Assembly: GCA_012184525.1 (NCBI GenBank)
Contig: WOFQ01000031.1
Coordinates: 186,001 to 250,000, forward strand
Direction: 5' to 3'
Source of the DNA: Xenoacremonium recifei
Lineage: Eukaryota; Ascomycota; Sordariomycetes; Hypocreales; Nectriaceae
Length of the DNA stretch: 64,000 nt
Program-made: the position numbers and the translations under genes
Shown here: positions 45,375-57,184 of the stretch, piece after piece
How positions within the stretch are numbered: position 1 is the stretch's first letter
Layout of the letters: the number at the start of each line of letters is the position of its first letter
The notes under the pieces: generated by a model
The model's input: the letters and a program-made list of their open reading frames with translations, nothing else
The model's database searches: none
What the model was told of the DNA's origin: nothing

Positions 45375-46202
45375 ATGGCGATTCTTAAGTCATTGACGCA
45401 GGCCATCGTGGCAACCCTGCTCCTCAGCTCTGCCGCATCAGCCCTCGACACCCGAGCGGTCTATGCACGCCCTCAAGCTTTCCGACCCAAGGTTGCTCGC
45501 AACCACAACGGTAACAACGATGGAGGCGTTGCGTCGCTCCTCGACGGGCTCGATCTTGGCAACCTTAACCTCGGAGGTCTGGATAACCTCCTAGGTCTCA
45601 ACAGTGGCAGCGGCAGCGGCAACGGAGGCAACAAGGACAAGAGCGGTAGCAGCAGCAAAAGCGCCAGCTCTCTGACTGCGAAGCAGTGTGTGCAGCTGGC
45701 AGCGGACATTGCAAGCGCGGCTGCTGGGAGCAATGCGACGGCTGTGGCGAACGATGGAGGAAACGCAACGGTCGTTCTCGTGGCTTCGTCGCATAGTGCT
45801 GCAATCACCACTTCCATAGTTGTCACGGACGCTGCCACGACGCTAAGCACTGTCGTTGCGACCAAGACTGCTGCTGCTGCCGCCAAAGCTACTGCCACGA
45901 AAGCGGCTGCTAAGCAGAAGAGGCATCACGGCGGCGGTCACAGCAACGCCCAAAACTCGAAAGACCAAGTTGCAGCTGTTGAAGACGCCATCTCTCAGTG
46001 TGCTTCGTTGGGCATCGACGTAACTAAGGGACAGGCCAAGGCTCAGCAACAGGCTGACGCTGCGTCGTCAAAGTCAAATGGAAAGGATAAAGGACACCAT
46101 GGGAACGATAACAACGATAACAACAACGGGAACGATGGTGCGACGATCATCATCATTGACAACAAGCTGAAGGCCAGGAATATCTGGGAGCCACGAGCTT
46201 AG
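45375..46202 (+). CDS. Secreted low-complexity protein
   Basis: Predicted extracellular protein, 275 residues, single exon, start at AAAATCATGG. The signal peptide is about residues 1-21 (LTQAIVATLLLSSAASA) followed by Leu-Asp-Thr-Arg. An Asn/Gly/Leu stretch (LLDGLDLGNLNLGGLDNLLG) and a Gly/Ser/Lys linker lead to an Ala/Thr/Val-rich core with only two cysteines (AKQCVQLAADIA and AISQCASLG), which could form one disulfide. The C-terminal part is basic and His-rich (KQKRHHGGGHSN), then Asn/Asp-rich (GNDNNDNNNGND). A KR-type dibasic site could be cleaved by Kex2. Family not recognised; candidates are a cell-wall-associated or effector-like protein. The strong CT-rich leader suggests high expression. 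Confidence 0.75.
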   Translation: MAILKSLTQAIVATLLLSSAASALDTRAVYARPQAFRPKVARNHNGNNDGGVASLLDGLDLGNLNLGGLDNLLGLNSGSGSGNGGNKDKSGSSSKSASSLTAKQCVQLAADIASAAAGSNATAVANDGGNATVVLVASSHSAAITTSIVVTDAATTLSTVVATKTAAAAAKATATKAAAKQKRHHGGGHSNAQNSKDQVAAVEDAISQCASLGIDVTKGQAKAQQQADAASSKSNGKDKGHHGNDNNDNNNGNDGATIIIIDNKLKARNIWEPRA

Positions 46203-46416
46203 GTAGATCGGGACCGGGATCGGGGTCGGGGTAGGGCAGTATTGTGATACGCCGCCAGTGTTGCGCATGGCGAGGATCGGGAGACGGATGGGACAGGACA
46301 CAAATGCAGTTCACGTGTACGATTAGATACCACCAGGGTCAACCCCCTAACAGCGAGAAGGCCTAAACACGTTGACAATGGAACAACTTGCCTAAGAGCA
46401 ACACCAAAGCATACCC

Positions 46417-47487
46417 TCAAACCTCATGCTCCAGCCCCGCCTCCTTAGCCTTCCGATCCGCCAGCTCACACAAAGCCTTCCACTCCTCCGCACTGACGCG
46501 ACTAACACTCAACCGCGACTGCTTCAGCATCTGCATGCCCTCCAGCGGTCCGCCAGCGGCACCCAGGTCGCGCAGCTCCTTGAGCCCGATGGGCACGGCG
46601 AACTTCTTGCGAAACGATACGTGCACGAGGTCCCACTTGGGTTTGTCCTTGGTGGCGGAGGGGTCGTGGTAGGGGCCGGGACGACGGGCGGTTCCTGTGA
46701 GGTGGTGTGAGTGAGGACTGAGAAGGGGGGGTGAAGAGGGAGACGGACGGTCTTGGGAGAACTCTTTGACGATTTCCATGATGCCGGCGATGCCGGGCTC
46801 TTTGCAGTTGGAGTGGTAGAAGAAGGCCTTGTCGCCTGCGTTCATGTTCCGCATGTTGTTCCGTGCTGTTGACAATCAGTCTCCTGAGCCAAAGTCCACT
46901 TGAGTCCATTCTCAAACATACCAACATAATTCCGGATTCCTATCTCAGAGTCAGTGATAGGAAGTCAAATTACAGATTCAAAACTCACCATCCCAGCCTT
47001 CTGGCTCCTTCTTTGCTCGTAGATCATCAATGGAAAACTTCACATCCACGCCGTTCTCAAAGCGCGACTCTGGCTCAGCCTTCATCAACCAATACCACTC
47101 GCCATCATGTTTCGGCGCGTCCGGATTGGTTGTCGGAATGGAATCAAAGTCCGGGTCCTCTGACATTGCTCTGCCAGACGATGCGCCATTGGTTTTGGGC
47201 GACGACGCCGCTTTGCTAGCGGACTCTTTTGATGACGACTTCTTCCCCTTGGCTGATGCAGTTGCGTCCTTCTTTGTCGTCTTTGCAGGAGCTGCTTCTG
47301 TCTTCTTTGAGGCCGCCGCCTTTTTGGCAGTGTCCTTCTTTGCTTGGGACTTGGCCGCGGGCTTGGGCTTTGGCTGTGGCTCTTCAGATATCTCCTTGTA
47401 GGTGGCTTCCTTCGCGGCGCGCCGAAGAGAGCGTCGCTTGGCAACGGGCTCTTCAGTGGCCGGTGCAGCTCGTTTCTTGGGAGGCAT
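46417..47487 (-). CDS. EVE-domain protein, thymocyte nuclear protein 1 (THYN1)-like
   Basis: EVE-domain proteins of the PUA-like superfamily are thought to bind modified bases in DNA or RNA; likely nuclear. The preferred model has four exons: 47487-46989, 46939-46922 (only 18 nt), 46865-46749 and 46694-46417, giving 303 residues. The N-terminal 110 residues are Lys/Ala/Ser-rich and disordered (MPPKKRAAPATEEPVAKRR), with likely nuclear localisation. The EVE domain follows: EWYWLMKAEPESRFENG, WDGIRNYVARNNMR (built by the micro-exon), FFYHSNCKEPGIAGIMEIVK, PYHDPSATKDKPKWDLVHVS, GPLEGMQMLKQSRLSV. The 54-nt third intron (GTCCGT donor) is in frame; if retained it inserts 18 Pro/Ser-rich residues in the middle of the domain. 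The family call is strong; the third intron is inference. Confidence 0.88.
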
Positions 47488-49723
47488 TCCGAAAAGGCCA
47501 GACAGTTCCTAGGCCAATGGCGTGGTGAGGTCTTCCGCGCACGGAATTGATGATTCACCGAGGATGTGGTGAGTGATGAATCTGAGAATCTTCGTCTGAG
47601 ATTGCGATGATGGATGGTGGCAGGCGCGTCAATCCAGCCACAGAACGCCAAAGGACCCTGTGGCTGAGTGGCTTCACTGCCACATCTGATCAAACCTACC
47701 CTACACCAAACAGTCCCCTACCTACGAGAGCTTATAGCCTTCGATGGTGTCCGTATTAGAATGAATGGCCGGGAGATTTTGCAACATTCTTGTGCCAAAT
47801 AACTTTGGAGTTAATCAACAGCCTTTCGCAGGCCCTCCGTATGTTAGATGGAGATGTCTTCAAGTGTTGTACTTCTGCCCCTTCGGAACTCCACCATACG
47901 GACCGGCCCGTGACGAAACTCAACCGCATCAAAAGTATAAAAACGGTATGTCAACGCTGTGGATTTATTATCAAACTTGAGGCTCACATTGCAACTATGC
48001 CATAAGATTCTGGGGCTGTTTCCGTCCTGGAAGCTTCGCCACGATTGTATCCGAAAGTCCCACCAGCTGTAAGTCCTTTATCGGCCAACCTCTTTCCCTC
48101 CGTTCGATTTGAAAGCAAAATGTATGTATCGCCAGATCCATAACGCTGATATGGCTGGGCCGTTTGATTGCCCCCTACTAGAGGCTGTCTCTGGGGAAGC
48201 TGTCTTGCGCCGCGAGGACAGTGTGATTCGATGATCAGGTAGACGGTGCGGAGGCGAGGCTTACAGAGGCGTTATGTCGGTGCGTTCGGGGGAACCCATA
48301 CACCGGCCTTCGATCGCGAGGTATCATTCAACACAGAAATTCTAGGAAAGAGGGGCATGAAGCTGCAACCTTAGTGCTGCGGTTGAACGACCGAGGCCAC
48401 GCAATTCTAGGCATGGTCTTGTAGGAGCACAAACACCCGGTGGGATAGACGAGCGATCCTCGCACAGTGAGTGACTGAAGTAAGTAGGATATGTGCAAAG
48501 GTCCTCAAAGAAAAAAGTCTGCATCCTTGGGGGGGATAAGACGGGCCTACCATTTTGCAAAATGAGGTGCATTCAGAGGTAGATGTCAGGCGACAGGAGG
48601 CTCTCTATCTGGTTTGGAGTCGTGCAGAGCCATCCCGGATGAGATTGTGGTACTTGCGCATCGCATCATGCTTGTTTGGGCAGGATGTGCGCTGCACTTG
48701 TTCTGGATAAGTCCTGTACAGCAGCAGCATCGCGCGGCCGGTGAGCCTCAGCCGACAGCTAGGATGTGACTCCACGCCAACTGGATCAGGAAATGGCAAG
48801 ATAGTGCGTTTCGCATTTCTTTGTACCCAACCAGATGCTGATGTGCGTTGATGTGGGTGGGGATTGGAGGGCGATGACCGTAATCACCCATACTGTACGG
48901 TATAAGCTACATGTCCCAAAGTGGAGAGCCCGAGATGACCCTGGCTGGGCTTCGATTTGCTCCCAGGGTGCAATCGCGACGACTTCACTCCTCGATCTTG
49001 ACGACCCAATTTCTGGGAATTCGGCCGTCACTTGACAGAAACTCAGTTGCATAACGTCACAAGGAAGGAGACAGACGAACCGGCTTGAACCCATTGTTTG
49101 TGCATTGCTACGCTGGAACGTATACAGATACTAGGACTGTCGGAAGAGGTCCGAAAGGGACATATGGGGGGAATACAGTGACAAGTGAAAAGGGCCAGTC
49201 ATAGGTGTAGACAGAAAGCGGAGGGGGTCTCTCGCTCAGGAGGGACACGGGGTTGCACTGGGCGTGCCTCAAGCCGTGGCTAACATGGCACCCGCCTCAC
49301 ATGGATGCAAGGTCCCTGCTCATCTTCATGAGCCGATGGGCATCAAAATGGTGAATTTGGGCCAAGTGGTGTCCATGCAGTCGACCAAACATGTGCCCCG
49401 GGTCGACAAGAGGCATATACCAAAGAACGAGGGGACGGGTCGAGGTGTGACGTTGGGAGGTGGCAGCGCTGATTGGTCAGGACCGGGGAGGAGGATGGCC
49501 TGGGAGCCGGAGTCCTTAAAAGTCAGCTCCCCCCCCAATACCCTCCGCCTCCCCCGTTTCCTCCTCCTCCTCCTCTTCTCACACTTCCTTCTATCAGTCC
49601 CATCAAACTCCCACCAAAAAGTCCCATATGCTTGGAGTCACTCGACTTCCATCACCTATCATCCGCTACACCCCTCTTCATCCTTGCTGAAGGTCTTCCC
49701 CATCCACCGCACCCTGCATATAA
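47488..49723. other. 2.2 kb intergenic region
   Basis: No supported gene. Short frames at 48786-49094 (leftward) and 49264-49884 (rightward) lack features and the latter overlaps the next gene. The final 200 bp are almost pure pyrimidine on the + strand (49525-49600), a strong CT-rich promoter signature for the gene at 49724. Confidence 0.4.
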
Positions 49724-50681
49724 ATGGCCTCGTCGTCGCTGGACTCTTCTACCAGCAAGACGGCTCCAAGCACATCGTTGCCAGTCGCGCCCCTCTCCAA
49801 GTCTCCAAGACGCGTCCTCAGTGTGAGGCAATCATCACCGGGGCCAATGAACACTCGAGACTCCAGACTTCAGAGGCCGCATGAGGATCGTTGCCGCTCA
49901 ATGAGTCCGCAACGAAGCCAAAGCCCTGAGGCTCATCGGATGGCCCTGCCGGTGCCACACGAGACGTCTCACAGCATTAGCAATCGTATCCCCGATGCTG
50001 GCGGTGCATATAGCCACTGGCTGCCGCATCCCACACACGACTTTGAGCTGTTCTCCAACGAAGAGGACGACGGCTGGGACGATCCCCGCAACATCCAAGA
50101 CTGCCCTAGTCTGCTTATGGACACTCGTTCAATGGCGGACGACTCCCACATTGCTTCACCTCCCCTCAGTGAGGGCTCTCCGAAGTTCTTGGTACTACCA
50201 GAACCTCCGGCGCCAGATGTCCCTGGCGCACTCGACTATTGTGATGCGTTTCTCGGCGGTGTCGGGAAATGGGTCGACTGGGAGTATGGCGGACCGAGGG
50301 CTGTCCCAGAAGAGGAGCAGGGCGATGATGCACTTGCATCACCGCCGGCCGCACCTTGTCTCTCAAACCTCACCACGCCGGACTTGAGTCCCGTGCTGAT
50401 GCCTGTCGAGTTTTGTTACTGCGAAGGTTGTAGGAACAGCACAACTCAGATGAATGAATGCTTGTATATGGCGAATAGGGCTAAGATGGACGCACAGAGT
50501 AAGTCTTCCTGGCTCGATGATGGTGGGCTTGCCTGACTGCTAACCAGAAGAAGTGGATGCGGCCATCGCGCACATGGCTCAAGTAGCAACGGGTAGTCGG
50601 ACAAAATTTGTGAATGGGCCCATTGACGCCTTGAATTTGGATGAGAAAGGTGAATCTTCGAGTGCTGTTCGAAGGACATGA
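49724..50681 (+). CDS. Hypothetical disordered protein with CxCxxC motif
   Basis: Two-exon gene of 302 residues: 49724-50498 and 50548-50681; GTAAGT donor, ACCAG acceptor, phase kept, giving DAQKEVDAAIAHMAQ across the joint. Not recognised. The N-terminal 80 residues are Ser/Pro/Arg-rich with many SP and RxxS sites, likely phosphorylated. The middle is acidic (FELFSNEEDDGWDDPR) and Trp-containing (GVGKWVDWEYGG). Near the C-terminus EFCYCEGCRNSTTQMNECLY carries a CxCxxC motif that could bind a metal, followed by a short helix. It looks like a regulatory or scaffold protein. The pyrimidine-rich leader suggests good expression. Confidence 0.75.
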
Positions 50682-51367
50682 TCTGTGACATAAGCCGAAC
50701 CCTGTTGAGAGTTCAACCCAAGGTGATGCTGGCGCCTTTCAGATTGGGACTTGGGTTCGTACTGTGCATGCCGCATCGCCATGCTGTCATTACCGTGTAT
50801 TTTTAAAAATTGAACGAGCCGAGCGAACTGAGTGAAATGAAATGACGATTACATATTTTCCCCTGTACGCTATTAGCTTTCTGTGAATCTGCCTGCACGA
50901 AGTCCTACCGGTAACGGACCGTAAGACGAGGGGAGCGACGAGTAGCACGCTGTCGTACGCGCATCTCCAAATGCGAAAGCCCAAGGGCAAAATGGCAGGA
51001 AAACGTACCAGACTTCGCTGACCTGACAGACAAGATCGCGCGCAAAGGGCGACGTGAAGTTGAAATGTCGATGAAGTTGAAGTGGGGATGCGAGACTGGC
51101 AGGAGGCCTGCCTGAACTTGGATGCCTGGGGTCTCAGGCATGAAGTTTAGTGTGCAGTGCGCCACCAAGGAACGCTTCCCTCTCATCCCTTTCGTTCGTA
51201 AACGTACAAAGCTCTTCACGCACAAAAGTCATGAAAAGTCCGTAAATCAATTTAAATCTCATTGTCTCTGATGATACTCCCTTTATTGCCTCTTAAGAGC
51301 GTATCGCGCAAGCCTATAGCCTAGTCATCTGGCTATATCAGTTGTCCACGGTGCATCCCAAACATTC
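50682..51367. other. Convergent intergenic region
   Basis: Lies between two convergent gene ends. A leftward frame at 50905-51225 has no features. No gene seen. Confidence 0.4.
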
Positions 51368-52330
51368 TCACACCCTGAACAACCACTTCCGAAACTCCTC
51401 GTCCTCCAAGCCAGTAGGCACCATGTCCTTCTTCGTCTCCCACTTCTTAGAAAACACCCCAAAGCCGCGATGATCCGTGGGCTTCAATGTAAGCGCCTTC
51501 ATCTTCCGTGTCTCAGGACTATCCTTGCCCTCACAGACAACCCTGGCTTCGGATGATCGCTGCGCAAAGACGCTCGCTCGAGCTGCATCTCCGTGAGCCG
51601 CACAGATCTGGAAAGCGTCATGGGAGAGCCTGGCAAAAAAAGCTCCGGTGTATCGGCCGTACTCCTGATATAGGACTTGGAAGAGGCGGAGGCAGCTTTC
51701 CAGGCTCTTTCCGGGATCCCGCATCACGGCGTAGGGGTCGTTGATTTCGGTGTCGAGGCGCTGGATCTTGATTCGGCGGGCGTCGCTCATCAGCTGCTCG
51801 ATTGGTGGAAGAGTGCAAGCTGGGCATTCGCACTCAAAGCCGAAGCTCTTCTTCAAGAACGCCTTTCGGACAGCTGAGGGGCCGCCCTGATCATATCCGA
51901 TCGTGATTTCTTCGCCCGCCTCGATCGGCCGTATCGCGTGCACAGTTTGGCGCTCGGTTTCGTTGTTCCAATTGGTGTGCGCGTTCGGGACGCAGCTGTG
52001 GTTGGTGAAGCAGATCGTCGGATAGATTGCGCCCCATTCGGCACCGCGTTTACCACAAGGCAGAGCGTTCGTTCTGGCGATGCCGACAAACACATTCTTT
52101 CCTGGATGGGCGTTGGTGAGGGAGAGAAAATGTCGTTGGTCGGCTTTGGAGAGCCGCTTCAGCTTCTCAGCCAAGATGGGTTCCAACTGGTCGGGTTCCT
52201 TTGCCTGGACCACGAAAATTGGCTTCTCGCAAAGAATTCTCGTTCCGGTGGGAATATCGCTTCTGGCAACAAGGCCTCTTCCCTTTCCAGGGATTATCTG
52301 GATGTCGAACAGAGGCTTGTCGACGTCCAT
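51368..52330 (-). CDS. SET-domain protein (SMYD/SET5-like fungal group)
   Basis: Predicted S-adenosylmethionine-dependent lysine methyltransferase of 320 residues in a single exon; substrate unknown (histone or other protein). The SET domain starts at about residue 8: FDIQIIPGKGRGLVARSDIP with the GxG motif, a variable insert, then CFTNHSCVPNAHTNWNNETE (NHSCxPN cofactor motif) and GEEITIGYD with the catalytic Tyr. The post-SET motif FECECPACTLP supplies zinc cysteines. A helical C-terminal region (LESCLRLFQVLYQEYGRYTG) resembles the TPR-like tail of the fungal SMYD group; no MYND finger is present. ATG 52330 is the first in frame. All key residues are present. Confidence 0.9.
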   Translation of the reverse strand: MDVDKPLFDIQIIPGKGRGLVARSDIPTGTRILCEKPIFVVQAKEPDQLEPILAEKLKRLSKADQRHFLSLTNAHPGKNVFVGIARTNALPCGKRGAEWGAIYPTICFTNHSCVPNAHTNWNNETERQTVHAIRPIEAGEEITIGYDQGGPSAVRKAFLKKSFGFECECPACTLPPIEQLMSDARRIKIQRLDTEINDPYAVMRDPGKSLESCLRLFQVLYQEYGRYTGAFFARLSHDAFQICAAHGDAARASVFAQRSSEARVVCEGKDSPETRKMKALTLKPTDHRGFGVFSKKWETKKDMVPTGLEDEEFRKWLFRV

Positions 52331-52987
52331 GATGGCTGTGCGGAGCGAGGTGGAGGGTCTGACTCTGGAAGATCTCGTTGACGGATTGCACTTCTTTCGC
52401 TTCGCTTCTCAAGGGAAAGAAGAACTCTGAATGGAGATCGAAATTGAGAGTGAATGATTAAATCCATTTTCGTCGATTGTGACTTTGCCATGTAACTGCA
52501 AACTTCAGTGAATCACCAATGCAGGGCGCTTGTTTGAGAGCGAGTTTGCTTTGCTTTCCTCAAGCCTAAAATAGAGCCAAAACCTCATCATTCACGTCTC
52601 AAATGCTGGCCGATGCCCGTCAAACTATGGCACGAAGAGGGAATTGACTTTCTTACCCGACAAACTTGATGAAATCCGCCTTGAGGCTATCTGCCCAGGC
52701 AATGTTATTAATGTTGAGCTGAAATCTTTGGAGGCTGCTATTGGCCGGCAAACCGGCAGCTGGCTGCAAGAACGCGGCTCATGCATGCAGTCACAGTTTC
52801 ACAGTTCCAGCGAAGCCACTGTGAATGACGTATATGTTCAGACAAGCTGACCCCGCCATTTCCTTCTTTCTTCTTCCCCTCGCCGCTTTTTCGGGCTGCC
52901 TCAATTTGCCTGAAGGGGCCTTAAATCTTCGTTCGCAACGCGAAGCAATCATCAGCTGATGATCGCAGAGTATTTCTTCGCGCAATT
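52331..52987. other. Divergent promoter, SET and HET genes
   Basis: No gene seen; a frame at 52644-52850 is featureless. The region holds leaders of both flanking genes, with a pyrimidine-rich tract at 52858-52905. Confidence 0.4.
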
Positions 52988-54978
52988 ATGCGACTCATAG
53001 ATGTAGAGACACTTGCAATTCGAGAATTTCAAGGTGACGAAGAAAGCCCATCATTCCCCAAGTACGCCATTCTGTCCCATAGATGGGGCAACGAAGAATG
53101 TACCCTTCAGGACATGTGCCTCCCAGGCATCGCCCAGAGAGCTGGATATCAGAAAATTAAATTCTGTTGCGACCAAGCCTTCAGAGATGGGCTACAGTGG
53201 GCCTGGGTTGATACGTATGCTCTTCCGGTACCAATATCGTTAATGTATAGTATACATACTAATAGTTTTAGATGCTGTATCGACAAAACTAGTACGGCGG
53301 AGCTATCAGAAGCTATCAACTCCATGTTTCGCTGGTATCGAAAATCCAGCGCCTGCTATGCCTACCTGTCGGATGTCAGTGATATCACAGAGTTTGATGG
53401 CAGTAAATGGTTCACGAGAGGATGGACCTTGCAAGAACTGATCGCTCCGAAGGAAGTTCAATTCTACTCTAAGGACTGGGTTTATCTTGGCATTAAAACA
53501 GATGATGATTTGCGGGTAAGGTTGTCAGGTATAACCAATATCGACGAAATTGTTCTGTCTACCGGTCAATTCGAGCATGTCAACATTGCTCGAAGGATGA
53601 CTTGGATGACAAAAAGACAAACCACTCGCGTAGAAGACTTGGCTTATTGCTTGCTAGGTAAGTTCACCTGTCCACCTAGAAGGCGATCTGGATCTAAGAT
53701 CCACATCCTTTAGGCATTTTCGATGTCAACATGCCATTACTATATGGAGAGGGGAGAAAATCATTCCTCCGTCTACAGGAAGAAATTCTGAAGACATCTG
53801 ACGATCACACCATTTTTGCCTGGGGTCTTTCAGACCAGCCGAAAACCTGGGAACAGTTTGAGAGAAATACAGACTTCTCACAGATGAGCGGTCTCTTGGC
53901 CGAATCCGCCGCCGAATTTGAGAACTGTGACAAGATCATTCCGCTGGACGACTTACAGCCAGAAATGCCCCCGATAGCCTCAAGCAACGGGCTGCATATT
54001 AGGCTTCCTATTTTGGCCAGGGTTGGTGGACTGACATTTGCGGCAATATCTTGCACCACTCACTCCAAATACGACTTCTATCTCGCCGTCCCTCTTCAAT
54101 CGTGGGGCAAGAGGTATAAAGCCCGATGTGGTAACCCAGTTCTGATCCGTTCTACGTTAGTAGGGAGAGGAAAGGCAGAGACTCTGCTGGTAAAGCCACC
54201 TCCATTAACACTTCCTATCCGACCCAAAGCAAAGATCTTCAAGGTGGAACGAATTGCAATAGAGAACGATGCACGCATCGTCTCATATAACGGAGCTCAC
54301 TGTCTGCCACACGCGATATATAACCCAGAAAACTCATGCATCTTGTTATCAACCCCTAAAAATGGTCCACATGCAGCCTTCATGTTTTCAATAGACATGG
54401 AATGGCATTCCTTGAAAGGGGGCCGAGACGATACCTATGACCTGAAATTTGCTTTGGTGGTTGGTGGGAACCCTCTCGGCGAAGATAATGTATCTGCCTG
54501 GGTATCCTTCATTCCTCTACTGAGGGAGAGAAGCAAGAACAAGGATTTCGATACATGGTTCAAATTGATCGGCAAGTGGATTAAATGGTGTACGCCTGAG
54601 TCGCAGCTCCAGGAAGTTCTTCGAGATGATCACTATGTTGGGACCAACCCGTCGACTGGAGAGTTTAGTACGATTTTCCATGAAAAATTGCACACCTGGA
54701 GCAAGAGAAAGATTGCGAGTGGACCAGATGTCTATAAGGTAACGGCCACAGACCCGGAACAAACAGGTGATATGAGAGGAACAGAGGTTAGAACACATAC
54801 GCTGGTTATTGCCTGTGAGCTTAAGCCTGGCCCCGTCAACCTGGTTGAAACGGGTATTCGGGTGTATGTGCGAATATTCTTGGAGACAGCGCAAGGTCAA
54901 CATACAACTCCACACCCGGAATTTTATTATCAATGGGAAGGAAAAGATGTTGGCAAGTTTCAAGGCGCGAATAAGTAA
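52988..54978 (+). CDS. HET-domain (heterokaryon incompatibility) protein
   Basis: HET proteins trigger or modulate cell death after fusion of incompatible hyphae and related non-self responses. The product is 625 residues. Exons 52988-53214, 53272-53657 and 53714-54978; introns of 57 and 56 nt keep phase, at the two positions commonly used in this family. The HET domain spans about residues 25-170: FPKYAILSHRWGNEECTLQD, LQWAWVDTCCIDKTSTAELS, INSMFRWYRKSSACYAYLSD, and WFTRGWTLQELIAPKEVQFY. IFDVNMPLLYGEGRKSFLRL and HTIFAWGL follow, the standard end of the family core. The C-terminal 350 residues are a beta-rich region of unknown role with no NACHT or WD repeats. The frame is intact. Confidence 0.92.
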
Positions 54979-55104
54979 GTCTGGAACAAGAAGGGAGTGT
55001 ACACGGAGCTTATACGGATTATGCTGGAATATCTTCACGTTTTGGTATCACCTGTCTATTCTATATTTGAATAAACGATAAATTCACATATGAACTGCTA
55101 AGAA

Positions 55105-56791
55105 TTAAGCCGACTCTGGCCTTTCTACAGTGCTGGACTTCTCATCTCGTTCGTCACTTTCCTGGCCATTGCCACTCCCTTCCCGTAGCAGCGCCATCCA
55201 AGTTCCACGACTATCTAGTAACGCGACTGCAAATAGCACCGCAATTGGCATCCAATTGCCTGAAGCTCCCTAAAAACTGTTAGCCACGCTCTTCGTGTAT
55301 GAGACTAGAAATAATTCTCACCCCATAAACATATAAACCTAGAGCTAAACACAGCAGCGCGCTATTCAAGTTCAACCGTCTCCGTCCAAAATCCCGCGTC
55401 TTGCTCCTTTCCCGCTCCTTCGGCGCTGGGGCAACCGCCCCAATAGCTTGCGGTCGCTGCATTACCGTCATGATAAATCCTTTCGCCATATCCGCTCTCT
55501 GCCTCAACGACTCGAGGAACTCCTGCTCGTCCTTGTACGATGCAAGCATGTAGCTCAGCGCATCAATGGTCTCTACCGACTGAGGCGCCAGCCAGTCGAT
55601 CTCGGTGCGTCCTGGCATCATGAGTTCTTCTTGAAGCTCGAGAATGTGCTTGATGATGCCGGCGGCTTGCTTGCACCGGCCTATCATGACAGTGACCTCG
55701 TCAGCCTGCATGTATAGCTCGCGGGCGCTTTTCGCGAGTTTGCCCCATGTTTCAGAGAGGGTAAGGTCAGGATTCTTAGTAAGTTTGTCGAGATCCCAGA
55801 TCTGTGTGGGTTAGCAAGGCGCGACAAACTGGGCTATGGAATGGTGACGGACTTCGTTGTTGATTTTACGTCGCCTCCATTGGAAGCTCTCGCCGGACTT
55901 TTCAGAAAAGATTTGGGAGAATCTAGCGAGGAGGACTAGGGGATTATCCGTGATGATAGAATCGAAGTCGGCTTTGTTGCCGCTGAAATCTTCATTGATT
56001 ACGTTTAGAAACTTGCCCGGGTATATGGAGGAGATCAAGTAGAAGCTCTTCCCAGTTTTCAGCTCATAGCGTAGATACACTGAGCAGGGCGTCATATAAG
56101 ATCCCAGCTTGAACTGGCGAAATTGGACAAACATGGCTGCATCGGCTGTGTGAGCTAGCTAATCTGGACATTGATGACCTTGACTCACCTATGAATGGGT
56201 TCTCTTGGTCCTCGAGGTGCTCGCGGTAGATTCTTGGAGCCCAGTAGTTGGACCTCCCAAGAAACAAAGGAACAAAAGCTGGATGGATGCTCATTTCATT
56301 CCGCAAGAAATCGATGTCATCTCTGCGGATGCGAGGGCGATAATGGCCGTCTGGTTTGACTTCACCCTTGCTGAAAGACCCCAGCAACCCGACGAATCTA
56401 GGCAAATGCAACAGTCAGATCTCCAATATTGACGACAGATGTCGGAAAATCGCCTTACACTGCGAGGATTTCGCCGCCCTCTGTGCTGGTCTTGAAGTCT
56501 CGGACCTTTTGCTGTAGGCTCTTGGAATCGGCGGAAGACGACCAGACTGCGATATCAGCCCACTGGCCACAGATTTAAGACTTCCTTCTGCGACTTACCT
56601 CTCCTTCTACATGAAAGCTCTAAAATCGAGGCTTCCGTGCTCTCAGACGTGTTCGGCGGATGGCTTACCGCCTTGTCTGCAGCTCTCAGCTCATCGGCAT
56701 CAAGAAACGACGGCGCCCGGGCCCGACCCTCCGCAAGTGAAGGCGGGCCCGAGTCTGAAGCTGGGGGCGTTCTTTCAATCAGGGAGCCCAT
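55105..56791 (-). CDS. Fungal coiled-coil protein with C-terminal membrane hairpin
   Basis: Six-exon gene, 475 residues: 56791-56599, 56546-56459, 56397-56189, 56145-55853, 55801-55322, 55269-55105. All junctions keep phase; the intron at 55802-55852 uses a GTCCGT donor with a perfect GCTAAC branch site. The N-terminal 60 residues are disordered. A globular region follows (VGLLGSFSKGEVKPDGHYRP, IDFLRNEMSIHPAFVPLFLG, YELKTGKSFYLISSIYPGKF), then a helical segment (TWGKLAKSARELYMQADEV; EFLESLRQRADMAKGFIMTV). Two membrane helices near the end (ALLCLALGLYVYG and WMPIAVLFAVALL) sit around a short basic loop, an arrangement reminiscent of CorA-type or CorA-like fungal proteins. No GMN motif is seen, so transport is not claimed. 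The last exon is needed for the second helix. Confidence 0.8.
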
Positions 56792-57184
56792 TGACTGGGA
56801 GACTTTTGCGGCTTCTCCTGTCTGATAGTCGAGGATATTAATTGCTCTGTAATCCTGTGGCTAAGTCACGTACGATGTTGGACCTGGTGGACACTGCCTT
56901 GTCTGCCTAGCAAATAGTCTGCGAGGCAGAGCGGCATTTGAGCGAATGGGCTTGCATGATGCAGGGATCTGCTTGTCGTCGTCAGATTTCTAGACCATTG
57001 TCTGCCATCACTTGCTTGCATTTCAGCGGTTGCTTGAGTGGTTAAACCCGGCTTGCATCTATTCCCGCGGGCCTTTGGGTAGGCTGCGCCAGGGTGATTG
57101 CTAGCCCTTCTGTATTTGCTCTCTAATAAAGTCTATTCGCTCGCTCATGTTCTAGGATCTTGCTTTCATGTCCACCAATCGCAA
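56792..57184. other. Intergenic region
   Basis: Between the start of the coiled-coil gene and the stop of IDO, so mainly the promoter of the former. No gene seen. Confidence 0.4.

Noticed and set aside
49264..49884. 206-codon frame overlapping the start of the gene at 49724
   Set aside because: It runs through the pyrimidine-rich promoter and the better-supported spliced gene in another frame.
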